Positions 1 to 10,545 of a DNA stretch of 64,000 nt are shown piece after piece. The stretch lies in NCBI RefSeq assembly GCF_910591885.1, contig NW_025963555.1, forward strand, positions 186,001-250,000, written 5' to 3'. A program made the translations under genes and the position numbers. Positions within the stretch are counted from its first letter, which is position 1; each line of letters begins with the position of its first letter. Under the pieces are notes generated by a model. That model was not told where the DNA came from and searched no databases. It saw only the letters and a list, made by a program, of their open reading frames with translations. This stretch comes from Bombus terrestris. Lineage: Eukaryota > Arthropoda > Insecta > Hymenoptera > Apidae.

Positions 1-90
1 GATAAAGACTTCCGGCTCCTCGGGCTGGTGCGAATATTTCAATGTCCATATGTGCCAAACCGTTGGTTTGTGACACACCTTAACGCGTAT

Positions 91-111
91 CTCGCTCGCT
101 GCGCTCGCTCG
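91..111 (+). repeat. CTCG-type CpG-dense tract (left arm), example in M1
   Basis: A short interrupted tetranucleotide run of CTCG units with a central TGCGCT interruption. It is present in almost every monomer at anchor +90 to +110. Variants mark monomer types: a TACGCT centre (for example around 11907 and 17390), a TGTGCT centre (around 19500 and 40588), GCCATGCTCG in the divergent type-c haplotype (around 6006 and 9380), and GCCAGGCTCG (around 27087). Together with its inverted partner it is the most GC- and CpG-rich part of an otherwise AT-leaning monomer. Confidence 0.9.
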
Positions 112-121
112 AAAACTATAG

Positions 122-131
122 CCTAACCTAA
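122..131 (-). repeat. Two TTAGG telomere-like units (CCTAACCTAA on +), example in M1
   Basis: CCTAACCTAA is two CCTAA units, the complement of the TTAGG repeat typical of arthropod telomeres. It sits in the left arm of the inverted repeat and is retained in most monomers. Exceptions are type-c monomers, which read CCCAACCGAA (for example about 6028, 9402 and 27532). Two units can occur by chance, so this is only a weak hint about lineage or origin. Confidence 0.5.
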
Positions 132-227
132 AACCAATCCCAATTGCGTTCATTATTCGATATGGTGGCGACATATTTCAAATTTGGGAACGTGTCGGAT
201 CGGATGTGAGGTTGGACTAAATTTTTA

Positions 228-249
228 CGAGCGAGCGGAGCGAGCGAGC
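228..249 (+). repeat. CGAG-type CpG-dense tract (right arm), example in M1
   Basis: An interrupted CGAG/AGCG tetranucleotide run, the inverted counterpart of the left-arm tract. It is among the most conserved parts of the monomer. Recurrent variants are GAGAGAGCGGAGCG (for example about 2760 and 6132), AGTGAGCG, a CpG-to-TpG change (about 20060, 24276 and 43260), CGATCGGAGCG (about 13727, 16257 and 21737) and GCGCAGCG (about 30597 and 34394). No protein binding can be read from sequence alone. Confidence 0.9.
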
Positions 250-362
250 AACGATCACAATTTCCAAGCTATACATATACCTTATATTGCCTTGCATATA
301 TTTCGTGTTACTACCTTATTTTGTCAGCCATTTCGGACATCACATTGCACTGTAGTATGTGG

Positions 363-376
363 AAATAGTACTATTT
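363..376. repeat. Perfect 14-bp palindrome AAATAGTACTATTT (axis 2), example in M1
   Basis: AAATAGTACTATTT equals its own reverse complement. It recurs once per monomer, 60 bp before the next anchor, and is the second symmetry axis of the array, roughly half a period from axis 1. Frequent single changes weaken it: AAATAGTACTACTT (many copies, for example about 11332 and 18076), AAGTAGTACTATTT (about 6270), and TAGTACCATTT (about 40855, 53089, 57305 and 61524). At 25664-25677, 27773-27786 and 30304-30317 both ends have changed to give AAGTAGTACTACTT, again a perfect palindrome. Confidence 0.9.
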
Positions 377-422
377 ATGTGAAATTATTCGTAAACTGTA
401 AACATTTGTCAGTAGGCAATAG

Positions 423-844
423 GACAAAGACTTCCGGCTCCTCGGGCTGGTGCGAATATTTCAATGTCCGTATGTGCCAAACCGTTGGTTTTTGACACAC
501 CTTTACGCGTATCTCGCTCGCTGCGCTCGCTCGAAAACTATAGCCTAACCTAAAACCAATCCATCTTGCGTTCATTATTCGATATTGTGGCGACATATTT
601 CAAATTTGGGAACGTGTCGGATCGGATGTGAGGTTGGACTAAATTTTTACGAGCGAGCGGAGCGAGCGAGCAACGGTCACAATTTCCAAGCTATACATAT
701 ACCTTATATCGCCTTGCATATATTTCGTGTTACTACCTTATTTTGTCAGCCATTTCGGACATCACATTGCACTGTAGTATGTGGAACTAGTACTATTTAT
801 GTGAAACTATTCATAAACTGTAAACATTTGTCAGTAGGCAATAG
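423..844 (+). repeat. Representative satellite monomer (M2, 422 bp)
   Basis: One full monomer, cut at the arbitrary anchor. In order it holds: the anchor GACAAAGACTTCC; the CTCCTCGGGCTGGTG block conserved in almost all copies; a variable site after CAATGTC (CCATATG, CCGTATG, ACCATG, TGTATG, CCCATG or CCAATG), which is the best type marker; a second variable site around TTGGTTTGTGACACACC; the left CTCG-type tract; CCTAACCTAAAACC; the symmetry centre around ATATTGTGGCGACATAT; the right CGAG-type tract; an AT-rich stretch (CATATACCTTATATTGCC); and the palindrome AAATAGTACTATTT, altered here to GAACTAGTACTATTT. The choice of start is arbitrary because the array has no visible end in this window. 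Confidence 0.95.
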
Positions 845-3375
845 GATAAAGACTTCCGGCTCCTCGGGCTGGTGCGAATATTTCAATGTCCATATGTGCC
901 AAACCGTTGGTTTGTGACACACCTTAACGCGTATCTCGCTCGCTGCGCTCGCTCGAAAACTATAGCCTAACCTAAAACCAATCCCAATTGCGTTCATTAT
1001 TCGATATGGTGGCGACATATTTCAAATTTGGGAACGTGTCGGATCGGATGTGAGGTTGGACTAAATTTTTACGAGCGAGCGGAGCGAGCGAGCAACGATC
1101 ACAATTTCCAAGCTATACATATACCTTATATTGCCTTGCATATATTTCGTGTTACTACCTTATTTTGTCAGCCATTTCGGACATCTCATTGCAGTGTGGT
1201 ATGTGGAAATAGTACTATTTATGTGAAGTTATTCATAAACTGTAAACATTTGTCAGTAGGCAATAGGACAAAGACTTCCGGCTCCTCGGGCTGGTGCGAA
1301 TATTTCAATGTCCGTATGTGCCAAACCGTTGGTTTGTGACACACCTTTACGCGTATCTCGCTCGCTGCGCTCGCTCGAAAACTATAGCCTAACCTAAAAC
1401 CAATCCATCTTGCGTTCATTATTCGATATTGTGGCGACATATTTCAAATTTGGGAACGTGTCGGATCGGATGTGAGGTTGGACTAAATTTTTACGAGCGA
1501 GCGGAGCGAGCGAGCAACGGTCACAATTTCCAAGCTATACATATACCTTATATCGCCTTGCATATATTTCGTGTTACTACCTTATTTTGTCAGCCATTTC
1601 GGACATCACATTGCACTGTACTATGTGGAACTAGTACTATTTATGTGAAACTATTCATAAACTGTAAACATTTGTCAGTAGGCAATAGGATAAAGACTTC
1701 CGGCTCCTCGGGCTGGTGCGAATATTTCAATGTCCATATGTGCCAAACCGTTGGTTTGTGACACACCTTTACTCGTATCTCGCTCGCTGCGCTCGCTCAA
1801 AAGCTATAGCCTAACCTAAAACCAATCCATCTTGCGTTCATTATACGATATGGTGGCGACATATTTCGAATTTGCGAACGTATCGGAACGGTTGTGAGGT
1901 TGGACTAGATTTTTACGAGCGAGCGGAGCGAGCGAGCAACGATCACAATTTCCAAGCTATACATATACCTTATATTGCCTTGCATATAATTCGTGTTATT
2001 ACCTAATTTTGTCAGACATTTCGGACATCACATTGCACTGTACAATGTGGAAATAGTACTATTTATGTGAAACTATTCATAAACCGTAAACATTTGTCAG
2101 TAGGCAATAGGACAAAGACTTCCGGCTCCTCGGGCTGGTGCGAATATTTCAATGTCCGTATGTGCCAAGCCGTTGATTTTGACACACCTTTACGCGTATC
2201 TGGCTCGCTGCGCTCGCTCGAAAACTATAGCCTAACCTAAAACCAATCCATCTTGCGTTCATTATTCGATATGGTGGCGACATATTTCGAATTTGCGAAC
2301 GTGTCGGATCGGTTGTTAGGTTGGACAGGATTTCTACGTGCGAGCGGAGCGAGCGAGCAACGATCACAATTTGCAAGCCATACATATACCTTATATTGCC
2401 TTGCATATATTTCGTGTTATTACCTAATTTTGTCAGACATTTCGGACATCACATTGCACTGTACTATGTGGAAATAGTACTATTTATATGAAACTATTCA
2501 TAAACTGTAAACATTTGTCAGTAGGCAATAGGATAATTACTTCCGGCTCCTCGGGCTGGTGCGAATATTTCAATGTCCGTATGTGCCAAACCGTTGGTTT
2601 GTGACACACCTTTACGCGTATCTCGCTCGCTGCGCTCGCTCGAAAACTATAGCCTAACCTAAAACCAATCCATCTTGCGTTCATTATTCGATATGGTGGC
2701 GACATATTTCGAATTTGCGAACGTGTCGGATCGGTTGTGAGGTTGGACAGGATTTTTACGAGAGAGCGGAGCGAGCGAGCAACGATCACAATTTCCAAGC
2801 TATACATATACCTTATATTTCCTTGCATATAATTCGTGTTATTACCTAATTTTGTCAGACATTTCGGACATCACATTGCACTGTACGGTGCGGAAATAGT
2901 ACTATTTATATGAAACTATTCATAAACTTTAAACATTTGTCAGTAGGCAATAGGATAAAGACTTCCGCCTCCTCGGGCTGGTGCAAATATTTCAATGTCA
3001 CCATGTGCCAAACCGTTGGTTTGTGACACACCTTAACGCGTATCTCGCTCGCTGCGCTCGCTCGAAAACTATAGCCTAACCTGAAACCAATCCCAATTGC
3101 GTTCATTATTCGATATGGTGGCGACATATTTCAAATTTGGGAACGTGTCGGATCGGATGTGAGGTTGGACTAAATTTTTACGAGCGAGCGGAGCGAGCGA
3201 GCAACGATCACAATTTCCAAGCTATACATATACCTTATATTGCCTTGCATATATTTCGTGTTACTACCTTATTTTGTCAGCCATTTCGGACATCACATTG
3301 CACTGTAGTATGTGGAAATAGTACTATTTATGTGAAATTATTCGTAAACTGTAAACATTTGTCAGTAGGCAATAG
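423..3375. repeat. Higher-order repeat, 7-mer copy 1 (M2-M8, 2953 bp)
   Basis: Seven monomers at 423, 845, 1267, 1689, 2111, 2532 and 2954. The marker order is CCGTATG, CCATATG, CCGTATG, CCATATG with TTACTCG, CCGTATG with TTGATTTTGAC, CCGTATG, then a hybrid that begins ACCATG. The same order with very few changes follows at 3376, exactly 2953 bp on. Private differences seen by eye include CATCTCATTGCAGTGTGG (about 1182) against CATCACATTGCACTGTAG, GGTTGTTAGG (about 2311) against GGTTGTGAGG, GGATAATTAC (about 2531) against GGATAAAGAC, and GAGAGAGCGG (about 2759) against GAGCGAGCGG. Near-identity across seven monomers, set against clearly different neighbouring monomers, defines a true higher-order repeat. 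Confidence 0.9.
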
Positions 3376-6328
3376 GACAAAGACTTCCGGCTCCTCGGGC
3401 TGGTGCGAATATTTCAATGTCCGTATGTGCCAAACCGTTGGTTTTTGACACACCTTTACGCGTATCTCGCTCGCTGCGCTCGCTCGAAAACTATAGCCTA
3501 ACCTAAAACCAATCCATCTTGCGTTCATTATTCGATATTGTGGCGACATATTTCAAATTTGGGAACGTGTCGGATCGGATGTGAGGTTGGACTAAATTTT
3601 TACGAGCGAGCGGAGCGAGCGAGCAACGGTCACAATTTCCAAGCTATACATATACCTTATATCGCCTTGCATATATTTCGTGTTACTACCTTATTTTGTC
3701 AGCCATTTCGGACATCACATTGCACTGTAGTATGTGGAACTAGTACTATTTATGTGAAACTATTCATAAACTGTAAACATTTGTCAGTAGGCAATAGGAT
3801 AAAGACTTCCGGCTCCTCGGGCTGGTGCGAATATTTCAATGTCCATATGTGCCAAACCGTTGGTTTGTGACACACCTTAACGCGTATCTCGCTCGCTGCG
3901 CTCGCTCGAAAACTATAGCCTAACCTAAAACCAATCCCAATTGCGTTCATTATTCGATATGGTGGCGACATATTTCAAATTTGGGAACGTGTCGGATCGG
4001 ATGTGAGGTTGGACTAAATTTTTACGAGCGAGCGGAGCGAGCGAGCAACGATCACAATTTCCAAGCTATACATATACCTTATATTGCCTTGCATATATTT
4101 CGTGTTACTACCTTATTTTGTCAGCCATTTCGGACATCACATTGCACTGTAGTATGTGGAAATAGTACTATTTATGTGAAATTATTCATAAACTGTAAAC
4201 ATTTGTCAGTAGGCAATAGGACAAGGACTTCCGGCTCCTCGGGCTGGTGCGAATATTTCAATGTCCGTATGTGCCAAACCGTTGGTTTTTGACACACCTT
4301 TACGCGTATCTCGCTCGCTGCGCTCGCTCGAAAACTATAGCCTAACCTAAAACCAATCCATCTTGCGTTCATTATTCGATATTGTGGCGACATATTTCAA
4401 ATTTGGGAACGTGTCGGATCGGATGTGAGGTTGGACTAAATTTTTACGAGCGAGCGGAGCGAGCGAGCAACGGTCACAATTTCCAAGCTATACATATACC
4501 TTATATCGCCTTGCATATATTTCGTGTTACTACCTTATTTTGTCAGCCATTTCGGACATCACATTGCACTGTAGTATGTGGAACTAGTACTATTTATGTG
4601 AAACTATTCATAAACTGTAAACATTTGTCAGTAGGCAATAGGATAAAGACTTCCGGCTCCTCGGGCTGGTGCGAATATTTCAATGTCCATATGTGCCAAA
4701 CCGTTGGTTTGTGACACACCTTTACTCGTATCTCGCTCGCTGCGCTCGCTCAAAAGCTATAGCCTAACCTAAAACCAATCCATCTTGCGTTCATTATACG
4801 ATATGGTGGCGACATATTTCGAATTTGCGAACGTATCGGAACGGTTGTGAGGTTGGACTAGATTTTTACGAGCGAGCGGAGCGAGCGAGCAACGATCACA
4901 ATTTCCAAGCTATACATATACCTTATATTGCCTTGCATATAATTCGTGTTATTACCTAATTTTGTCAGACATTTCGGACATCACATTGCACTGTACGATA
5001 TGGAAATAGTACTATTTATGTGAAACTATTCATAAACCGTAAACATTTGTCAGTAGGCAATAGGACAAAGACTTCCGGCTCCTCGGGCTGGTGCGAATAT
5101 TTCAATGTCCGTATGTGCCAAGCCGTTGATTTTGACACACCTTTACGCGTATCTGGCTCGCTGCGCTCGCTCGAAAACTATAGCCTAACCTAAAACCAAT
5201 CCATCTTGCGTTCATTATTCGATATGGTGGCGACATATTTCGAATTTGCGAACGTGTCGGATCGGTTGTGAGGTTGGACAGGATTTCTACGAGCGAGCGG
5301 AGCGAGCGAGCAACGATCACAATTTGCAAGCCATACATATACCTTATATTGCCTTGCATATATTTCGTGTTATTACCTAATTTTGTCAGACATTTCGGAC
5401 ATCACATTGCACTGTACTATGTGGAAATAGTACTATTTATATGAAACTATTCATAAACTGTAAACATTTGTCAGTAGGCAATAGGATAAAGACTTCCGGC
5501 TCCTCGGGCTGGTGCGAATATTTCAATGTCCGTATGTGCCAAACCGTTGGTTTGTGACACACCTTTACGCGTATCTCGCTCGCTGCGCTCGCTCGAAAAC
5601 TATAGCCTAACCTAAAACCAATCCATCTTGCGTTCATTATTCGACATGGTGGCGACATATTTCGAATTTGCGAACGTGTCGGATCGGTTGTGAGGTTGGA
5701 CAGGATTTTTACGAGCGAGCGGAGCGAGCGAGCAACGATCACAATTTCCAAGCTATACATATACCTTATATTTCCTTGCATATAATTCGTGTTATTACCT
5801 AATTTTGTCAGACATTTCGGACATCACATTGCACTGTACGGTGCGGAAATAGTACTATTTATATGAAACTATTCATAAACTTTAAACATTTGTCAGTAGG
5901 CAATAGGATAAAGACTTCCGCCTCCTCGGGCTGGTGCAAATATTTCAATGTCACCATGTGCCAAACCGTTGGATTGTGACACACCTCTCCGCGTCCCTCG
6001 CTCGCCATGCTCGCTCGAAAGCTATAGCCCAACCGAAAACCAATCCCTCTTGCGTTAGTCATTCGACATGGAGGCGACTTATTTCAAATTTGCGAACGTG
6101 TCGGATCGGTTGTGAGGTTGGACAGGATTTTTACGAGAGAGCGGAGCGAGCGAGCAACGATCACAATTTCCAAGCTATACATATACCTTATATTGCCTTG
6201 CATATAATTCGTGTTATTACCTAATTTTGTCAGCCATTTCGGACATCACATTGCACTGTACTATGTGGAAGTAGTACTATTTATGTGAAACTATTCATAA
6301 ACCGTAAACATTTGTCAGTAGGCAATAG
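3376..6328. repeat. Higher-order repeat, 7-mer copy 2 (M9-M15)
   Basis: Monomers at 3376, 3798, 4220, 4642, 5064, 5485 and 5907 repeat the marker order of the copy at 423-3375. Homology at the 2953-bp offset runs to about 5970. Beyond that M15 stays type c (TTGGATTGTGAC, CTCTCCGCG, GCCATGCTCG, GTTAGTCATTCGACATGG), whereas the equivalent M8 had switched to the TTAACGCG type. The end of the 7-mer register and the start of the 8-mer register is therefore visible inside M15. Confidence 0.88.
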
Positions 6329-7171
6329 GACAAAGACTTCCGGCTCCTCGGGCTGGTGCGAATATTTCAATGTCCGTATGTGCCAAACCGTTGGTTTGTG
6401 ACACACCTTTACGCGTATCTCGCTCGCTGCGCTCGCTCGAAAACTATAGCCTAACCTAAAACCAATCCATCTTGCGTTCATTATTCGATATTGTGGCGAC
6501 ATATTTCAAATTTGGGAACGTGTCGGATCGGATGTGAGGTTGGACTAAATTTTTACGAGCGAGCGGAGCGAGCGAGCAACGGTCACAATTTCCAAGCTAT
6601 ACATATACCTTATATCGCCTTGCATATATTTCGTGTTACTACCTAATTTTGTCAGACATTTCGGACATCACATTGCACTGTGGTATGTGGAAATAGTACT
6701 ATTTATGTGAAGCTATTCATAAACCGTAAACATTTGTCAGTAGGCATAGGATAAAGACTTCCGGCTCCTCGGGCTGGTGCGAATATTTCAATGTCCATAT
6801 GTGCCAAACCGTTGGTTTGTGACACACCTTTACTCGTATCTCGCTCGCTGCGCTCGCTCAAAAGCTATAGCCTAACCTAAAACCAATCCATCTTGCGTTC
6901 ATTATTCGATATTGTGGCGACATATTTCAAATTTGGGAACGTGTCGGATCGGATGTGAGGTTGGACTAAATTTTTACGAGCGAGCGGAGCGAGCGAGCAA
7001 CGGTCACAATTTCCAAGCTATACATATACCTTATATCGCCTTGCATATATTTCGTGTTACTACCTTATTTTGTCAGCCATTTCGGACATCACATTGCACT
7101 GTAGTATGTGGAAATAGTACTATTTATGTGAAACTATTCATAAACTGTAAACATTTGTCAGTAGGCAATAG
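3798..7171. repeat. Higher-order repeat, 8-mer copy 1 (M10-M17, 3374 bp)
   Basis: From M10 onward the sequence also matches itself 3374 bp downstream, which is eight monomers. The unit shares six monomers with the 7-mer copy it overlaps, then contains a complete type-c monomer (5907), a CCGTATG monomer (6329) and a CCATATG/TTACTCG monomer (6750) with a 1-bp deletion, GGCATAGG for GGCAATAGG at about 6745. The 8-mer thus relates to the 7-mer by gain or loss of one monomer through a junction in the type-c monomer. Confidence 0.85.
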
Positions 7172-10100
7172 GATAAAGACTTCCGGCTCCTCGGGCTGGT
7201 GCGAATATTTCAATGTCCATATGTGCCAAACCGTTGGTTTGTGACACACCTTAACGCGTATCTCGCTCGCTGCGCTCGCTCGAAAACTATAGCCTAACCT
7301 AAAACCAATCCCAATTGCGTTCATTATTCGATATGGTGGCGACATATTTCAAATTTGGGAACGTGTCGGATCGGATGTGAGGTTGGACTAAATTTTTACG
7401 AGCGAGCGGAGCGAGCGAGCAACGATCACAATTTCCAAGCTATACATATACCTTATATTGCCTTGCATATATTTCGTGTTACTACCTTATTTTGTCAGCC
7501 ATTTCGGACATCACATTGCACTGTAGTATGTGGAAATAGTACTATTTATGTGAAATTATTCATAAACTGTAAACATTTGTCAGTAGGCAATAGGACAAAG
7601 ACTTCCGGCTCCTCGGGCTGGTGCGAATATTTCAATGTCCGTATGTGCCAAACCGTTGGTTTTTGACACACCTTTACGCGTATCTCGCTCGCTGCGCTCG
7701 CTCGAAAACTATAGCCTAACCTAAAACCAATCCATCTTGCGTTCATTATTCGATATTGTGGCGACATATTTCAAATTTGGGAACGTGTCGGATCGGATGT
7801 GAGGTTGGACTAAATTTTTACGAGCGAGCGGAGCGAGCGAGCAACGGTCACAATTTCCAAGCTATACATATACCTTATATCGCCTTGCATATATTTCGTG
7901 TTACTACCTTATTTTGTCAGCCATTTCGGACATCACATTGCACTGTAGTATGTGGAACTAGTACTATTTATGTGAAACTATTCATAAACTGTAAACATTT
8001 GTCAGTAGGCAATAGGATAAAGACTTCCGGCTCCTCGGGCTGGTGCGAATATTTCAATGTCCATATGTGCCAAACCGTTGGTTTGTGACACACCTTTACT
8101 CGTATCTCGCTCGCTGCGCTCGCTCAAAAGCTATAGCCTAACCTAAAACCAATCCATCTTGCGTTCATTATACGATATGGTGGCGACATATTTCGAATTT
8201 GCGAACGTATCGGAACGGTTGTGAGGTTGGACTAGATTTTTACGAGCGAGCGGAGCGAGCGAGCAACGATCACAATTTCCAAGCTATACATATACCTTAT
8301 ATTGCCTTGCATATAATTCGTGTTATTACCTAATTTTGTCAGACATTTCGGACATCACATTGCACTGTACGATATGGAAATAGTACTATTTATGTGAAAC
8401 TATTCATAAACCGTAAACATTTGTCAGTAGGCAATAGGACAAAGACTTCCGGCTCCTCGGGCTGGTGCGAATATTTCAATGTCCGTATGTGCCAAGCCGT
8501 TGATTTTGACACACCTTTACGCGTATCTGGCTCGCTGCGCTCGCTCGAAAACTATAGCCTAACCTAAAACCAATCCATCTTGCGTTCATTATTCGATATG
8601 GTGGCGACATATTTCGAATTTGCGAACGTGTCGGATCGGTTGTGAGGTTGGACAGGATTTCTACGAGCGAGCGGAGCGAGCGAGCAACGATCACAATTTG
8701 CAAGCCATACACATACCTTATATTGCCTTGCATATATTTCGTGTTATTACCTAATTTTGTCAGACATTTCGGACATCACATTGCACTGTACTATGTGGAA
8801 ATAGTACTATTTATATGAAACTATTCATAAACTGTAAACATTTGTCAGTAGGCAATAGGATAAACACTTCCGGCTCCTCGGGCTGGTGCGAATATTTCAA
8901 TGTCCGTATGTGCCAAACCGTTGGTTTGTGACACACCTTTACGCGTATCTCGCTCGCTGCGCTCGCTCGAAAACTATAGCCTAACCTAAAACCAATCCAT
9001 CTTGCGTTCATTATTCGATATGGTGGCGACATATTTCGAATTTGCGAACGTGTCGGATCGGTTGTGAGGTTGGACAGGATTTTTACGAGCGAGCGGAGCG
9101 AGCGAGCAACGATCACAATTTCCAAGCTATACATATACCTTATATTTCCTTGCATATAATTCGTGTTATTACCTAATTTTGTCAGACATTTCGGACATCA
9201 CATTGCACTGTACGGTGCGGAAATAGTACTATTTATATGAAACTATTCATAAACTTTAAACATTTGTCAGTAGGCAATAGGATAAAGACTTCCGCCTCCT
9301 CGGGCTGGTGCAAATATTTCAATGTCACCATGTGCCAAACCGTTGGATTGTGACACACCTCTCCGCGTCCCTCGCTCGCCATGCTCGCTCGAAAGCTGTA
9401 GCCCAACCGAAAACCAATCCCTCTTGCGTTAGTCATTCGACATGGAGGCGACTTATTTCAAATTTGCGAACGTGTCGGATCGGTTGTGAGGTTGGACAGG
9501 ATTTTTACGAGAGAGCGGAGCGAGCGAGCAACGATCACAATTTCCAAGCTATACATATACCTTATATTGCCTTGCATATATTTCGTGTTATTACCTAATT
9601 TTGTCAGCCATTTCGGACATCACATTGCACTGTACTATGTGGAAGTAGTACTATTTATGTGAAACTATTCATAAACCGTAAACATTTGTCAGTAGGCAAT
9701 AGGACAAAGACTTCCGGCTCCTCGGGCTGGTGCGAATATTTCAATGTCCGTATGTGCCAAACCGTTGGTTTGTGACACACCTTTACGCGTATCTCGCTCG
9801 CTGCGCTCGCTCGAAAACTATAGCCTAACCTAAAACCAATCCATCTTGCGTTCATTATTCGATATTGTGGCGACATATTTCAAATTTGGGAACGTGTCGG
9901 ATCGGATGTGAGGTTGGACTAAATTTTTACGAGCGAGCGGAGCGAGCGAGCAACGGTCACAATTTCCAAGCTATACATATACCTTATATCGCCTTGCATA
10001 TATTTCGTGTTACTACCTAATTTTGTCAGACATTTCGGACATCACATTGCACTGTGGTATGTGGAAATAGTACTATTTATGTGAAGCTATTCATAAACCG

Positions 10101-10545
10101 TAAACATTTGTCAGTAGGCATAGGATAAAGACTTCCGGCTCCTCGGGCTGGTGCGAATATTTCAATGTCCATATGTGCCAAACCGTTGGTTTGTGACACA
10201 CCTTTACTCGTATCTCGCTCGCTGCGCTCGCTCAAAAGCTATAGCCTAACCTAAAACCAATCCATCTTGCGTTCATTATTCGATATTGTGGCGACATATT
10301 TCAAATTTGGGAACGTGTCGGATCGGATGTGAGGTTGGACTAAATTTTTACGAGCGAGCGGAGCGAGCGAGCAACGGTCACAATTTCCAAGCTATACATA
10401 TACCTTATATCGCCTTGCATATATTTCGTGTTACTACCTTATTTTGTCAGCCATTTCGGACATCACATTGCACTGTAGTATGTGGAAATAGTACTATTTA
10501 TGTGAAACTATTCATAAACTGTAAACATTTGTCAGTAGGCAATAG
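7172..10545. repeat. Higher-order repeat, 8-mer copy 2 (M18-M25)
   Basis: Monomers at 7172, 7594, 8016, 8438, 8859, 9281, 9703 and 10124 repeat those at 3798-7171, including the shared GGCATAGG deletion (about 10119). The differences seen are few: CACATACC (about 8709) against CATATACC (about 5335), GATAAACAC (about 8860) against GATAAAGAC, CTGTAGCCC (about 9397) against CTATAGCCC, and CATATATTTCG (about 9583) against CATATAATTCG. Confidence 0.88.

Larger units (their letters stand above)
91..249. repeat. Long imperfect inverted repeat within the monomer (axis 1), example in M1
   Basis: The left arm (about 91-164) and right arm (about 172-249) are imperfect reverse complements around a centre near 168, with a short unpaired core, GTGGCGA. 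Pairing blocks from the centre outward are: ATTCGATATG (155-164) with CATATTTC (172-179), which becomes the better match CATATTTCGAAT in other monomers such as M6; CCAATCC (134-140) with GGATCGG; CCTAACC (122-128) with GGTTGG (210-215); and the 21-bp CTCG-type tract (91-111) with the CGAG-type tract (228-248), matching at 20 of 21 positions. The structure recurs in every monomer at the same phase. Single strands or RNA could fold into a long stem; whether this happens in vivo is unknown. It may descend from a foldback element or from an inverted half-unit duplication. Confidence 0.85.
1..422. repeat. Monomer M1, last monomer of a preceding 7-mer unit
   Basis: M1 carries the CCATATG marker, TTAACGCG and CCCAATTGCG. 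From about position 60 it matches M8 (starting 2954) at an offset of 2953 bp, but its first ~50 bp match M3 instead. M8 starts as a type-c monomer (GCAAATATTTC, then CACCATG) and switches to the M1/M3 type near 3010-3025. M1 with M2 also resembles M3 with M4 at an offset of 844 bp. Confidence 0.8.

Noticed and set aside
122..131. A true telomere tract
   Set aside because: Only two CCTAA units occur per monomer and no run of tandem units exists anywhere in the window.
91..249. Active inverted-repeat transposon or MITE inserted in each monomer
   Set aside because: The inverted repeat is at the same position in every monomer with no target-site duplications or empty sites. It is part of the monomer itself. 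Descent from a foldback element remains possible but is unproven.
262..300. TATA-box promoter in the AT-rich CATATACCTTATATTGCC stretch
   Set aside because: AT-rich sequence alone is weak evidence, no initiator or downstream gene is seen, and the stretch is simply part of each monomer.
1..422. CENP-B box
   Set aside because: I looked for the TTCG....A..CGGG pattern around TTCGTGTTATTACC and TTCGAATTTGCG. The required CGGG end is absent.
184..495. Plus-strand open frame of 103 codons and its many relatives as protein-coding genes
   Set aside because: The same frame recurs in step with the 422-bp repeat on both strands. It is broken by stops or small indels in many monomers and has no recognisable domain. 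422 is not a multiple of 3, so no frame runs through successive monomers.
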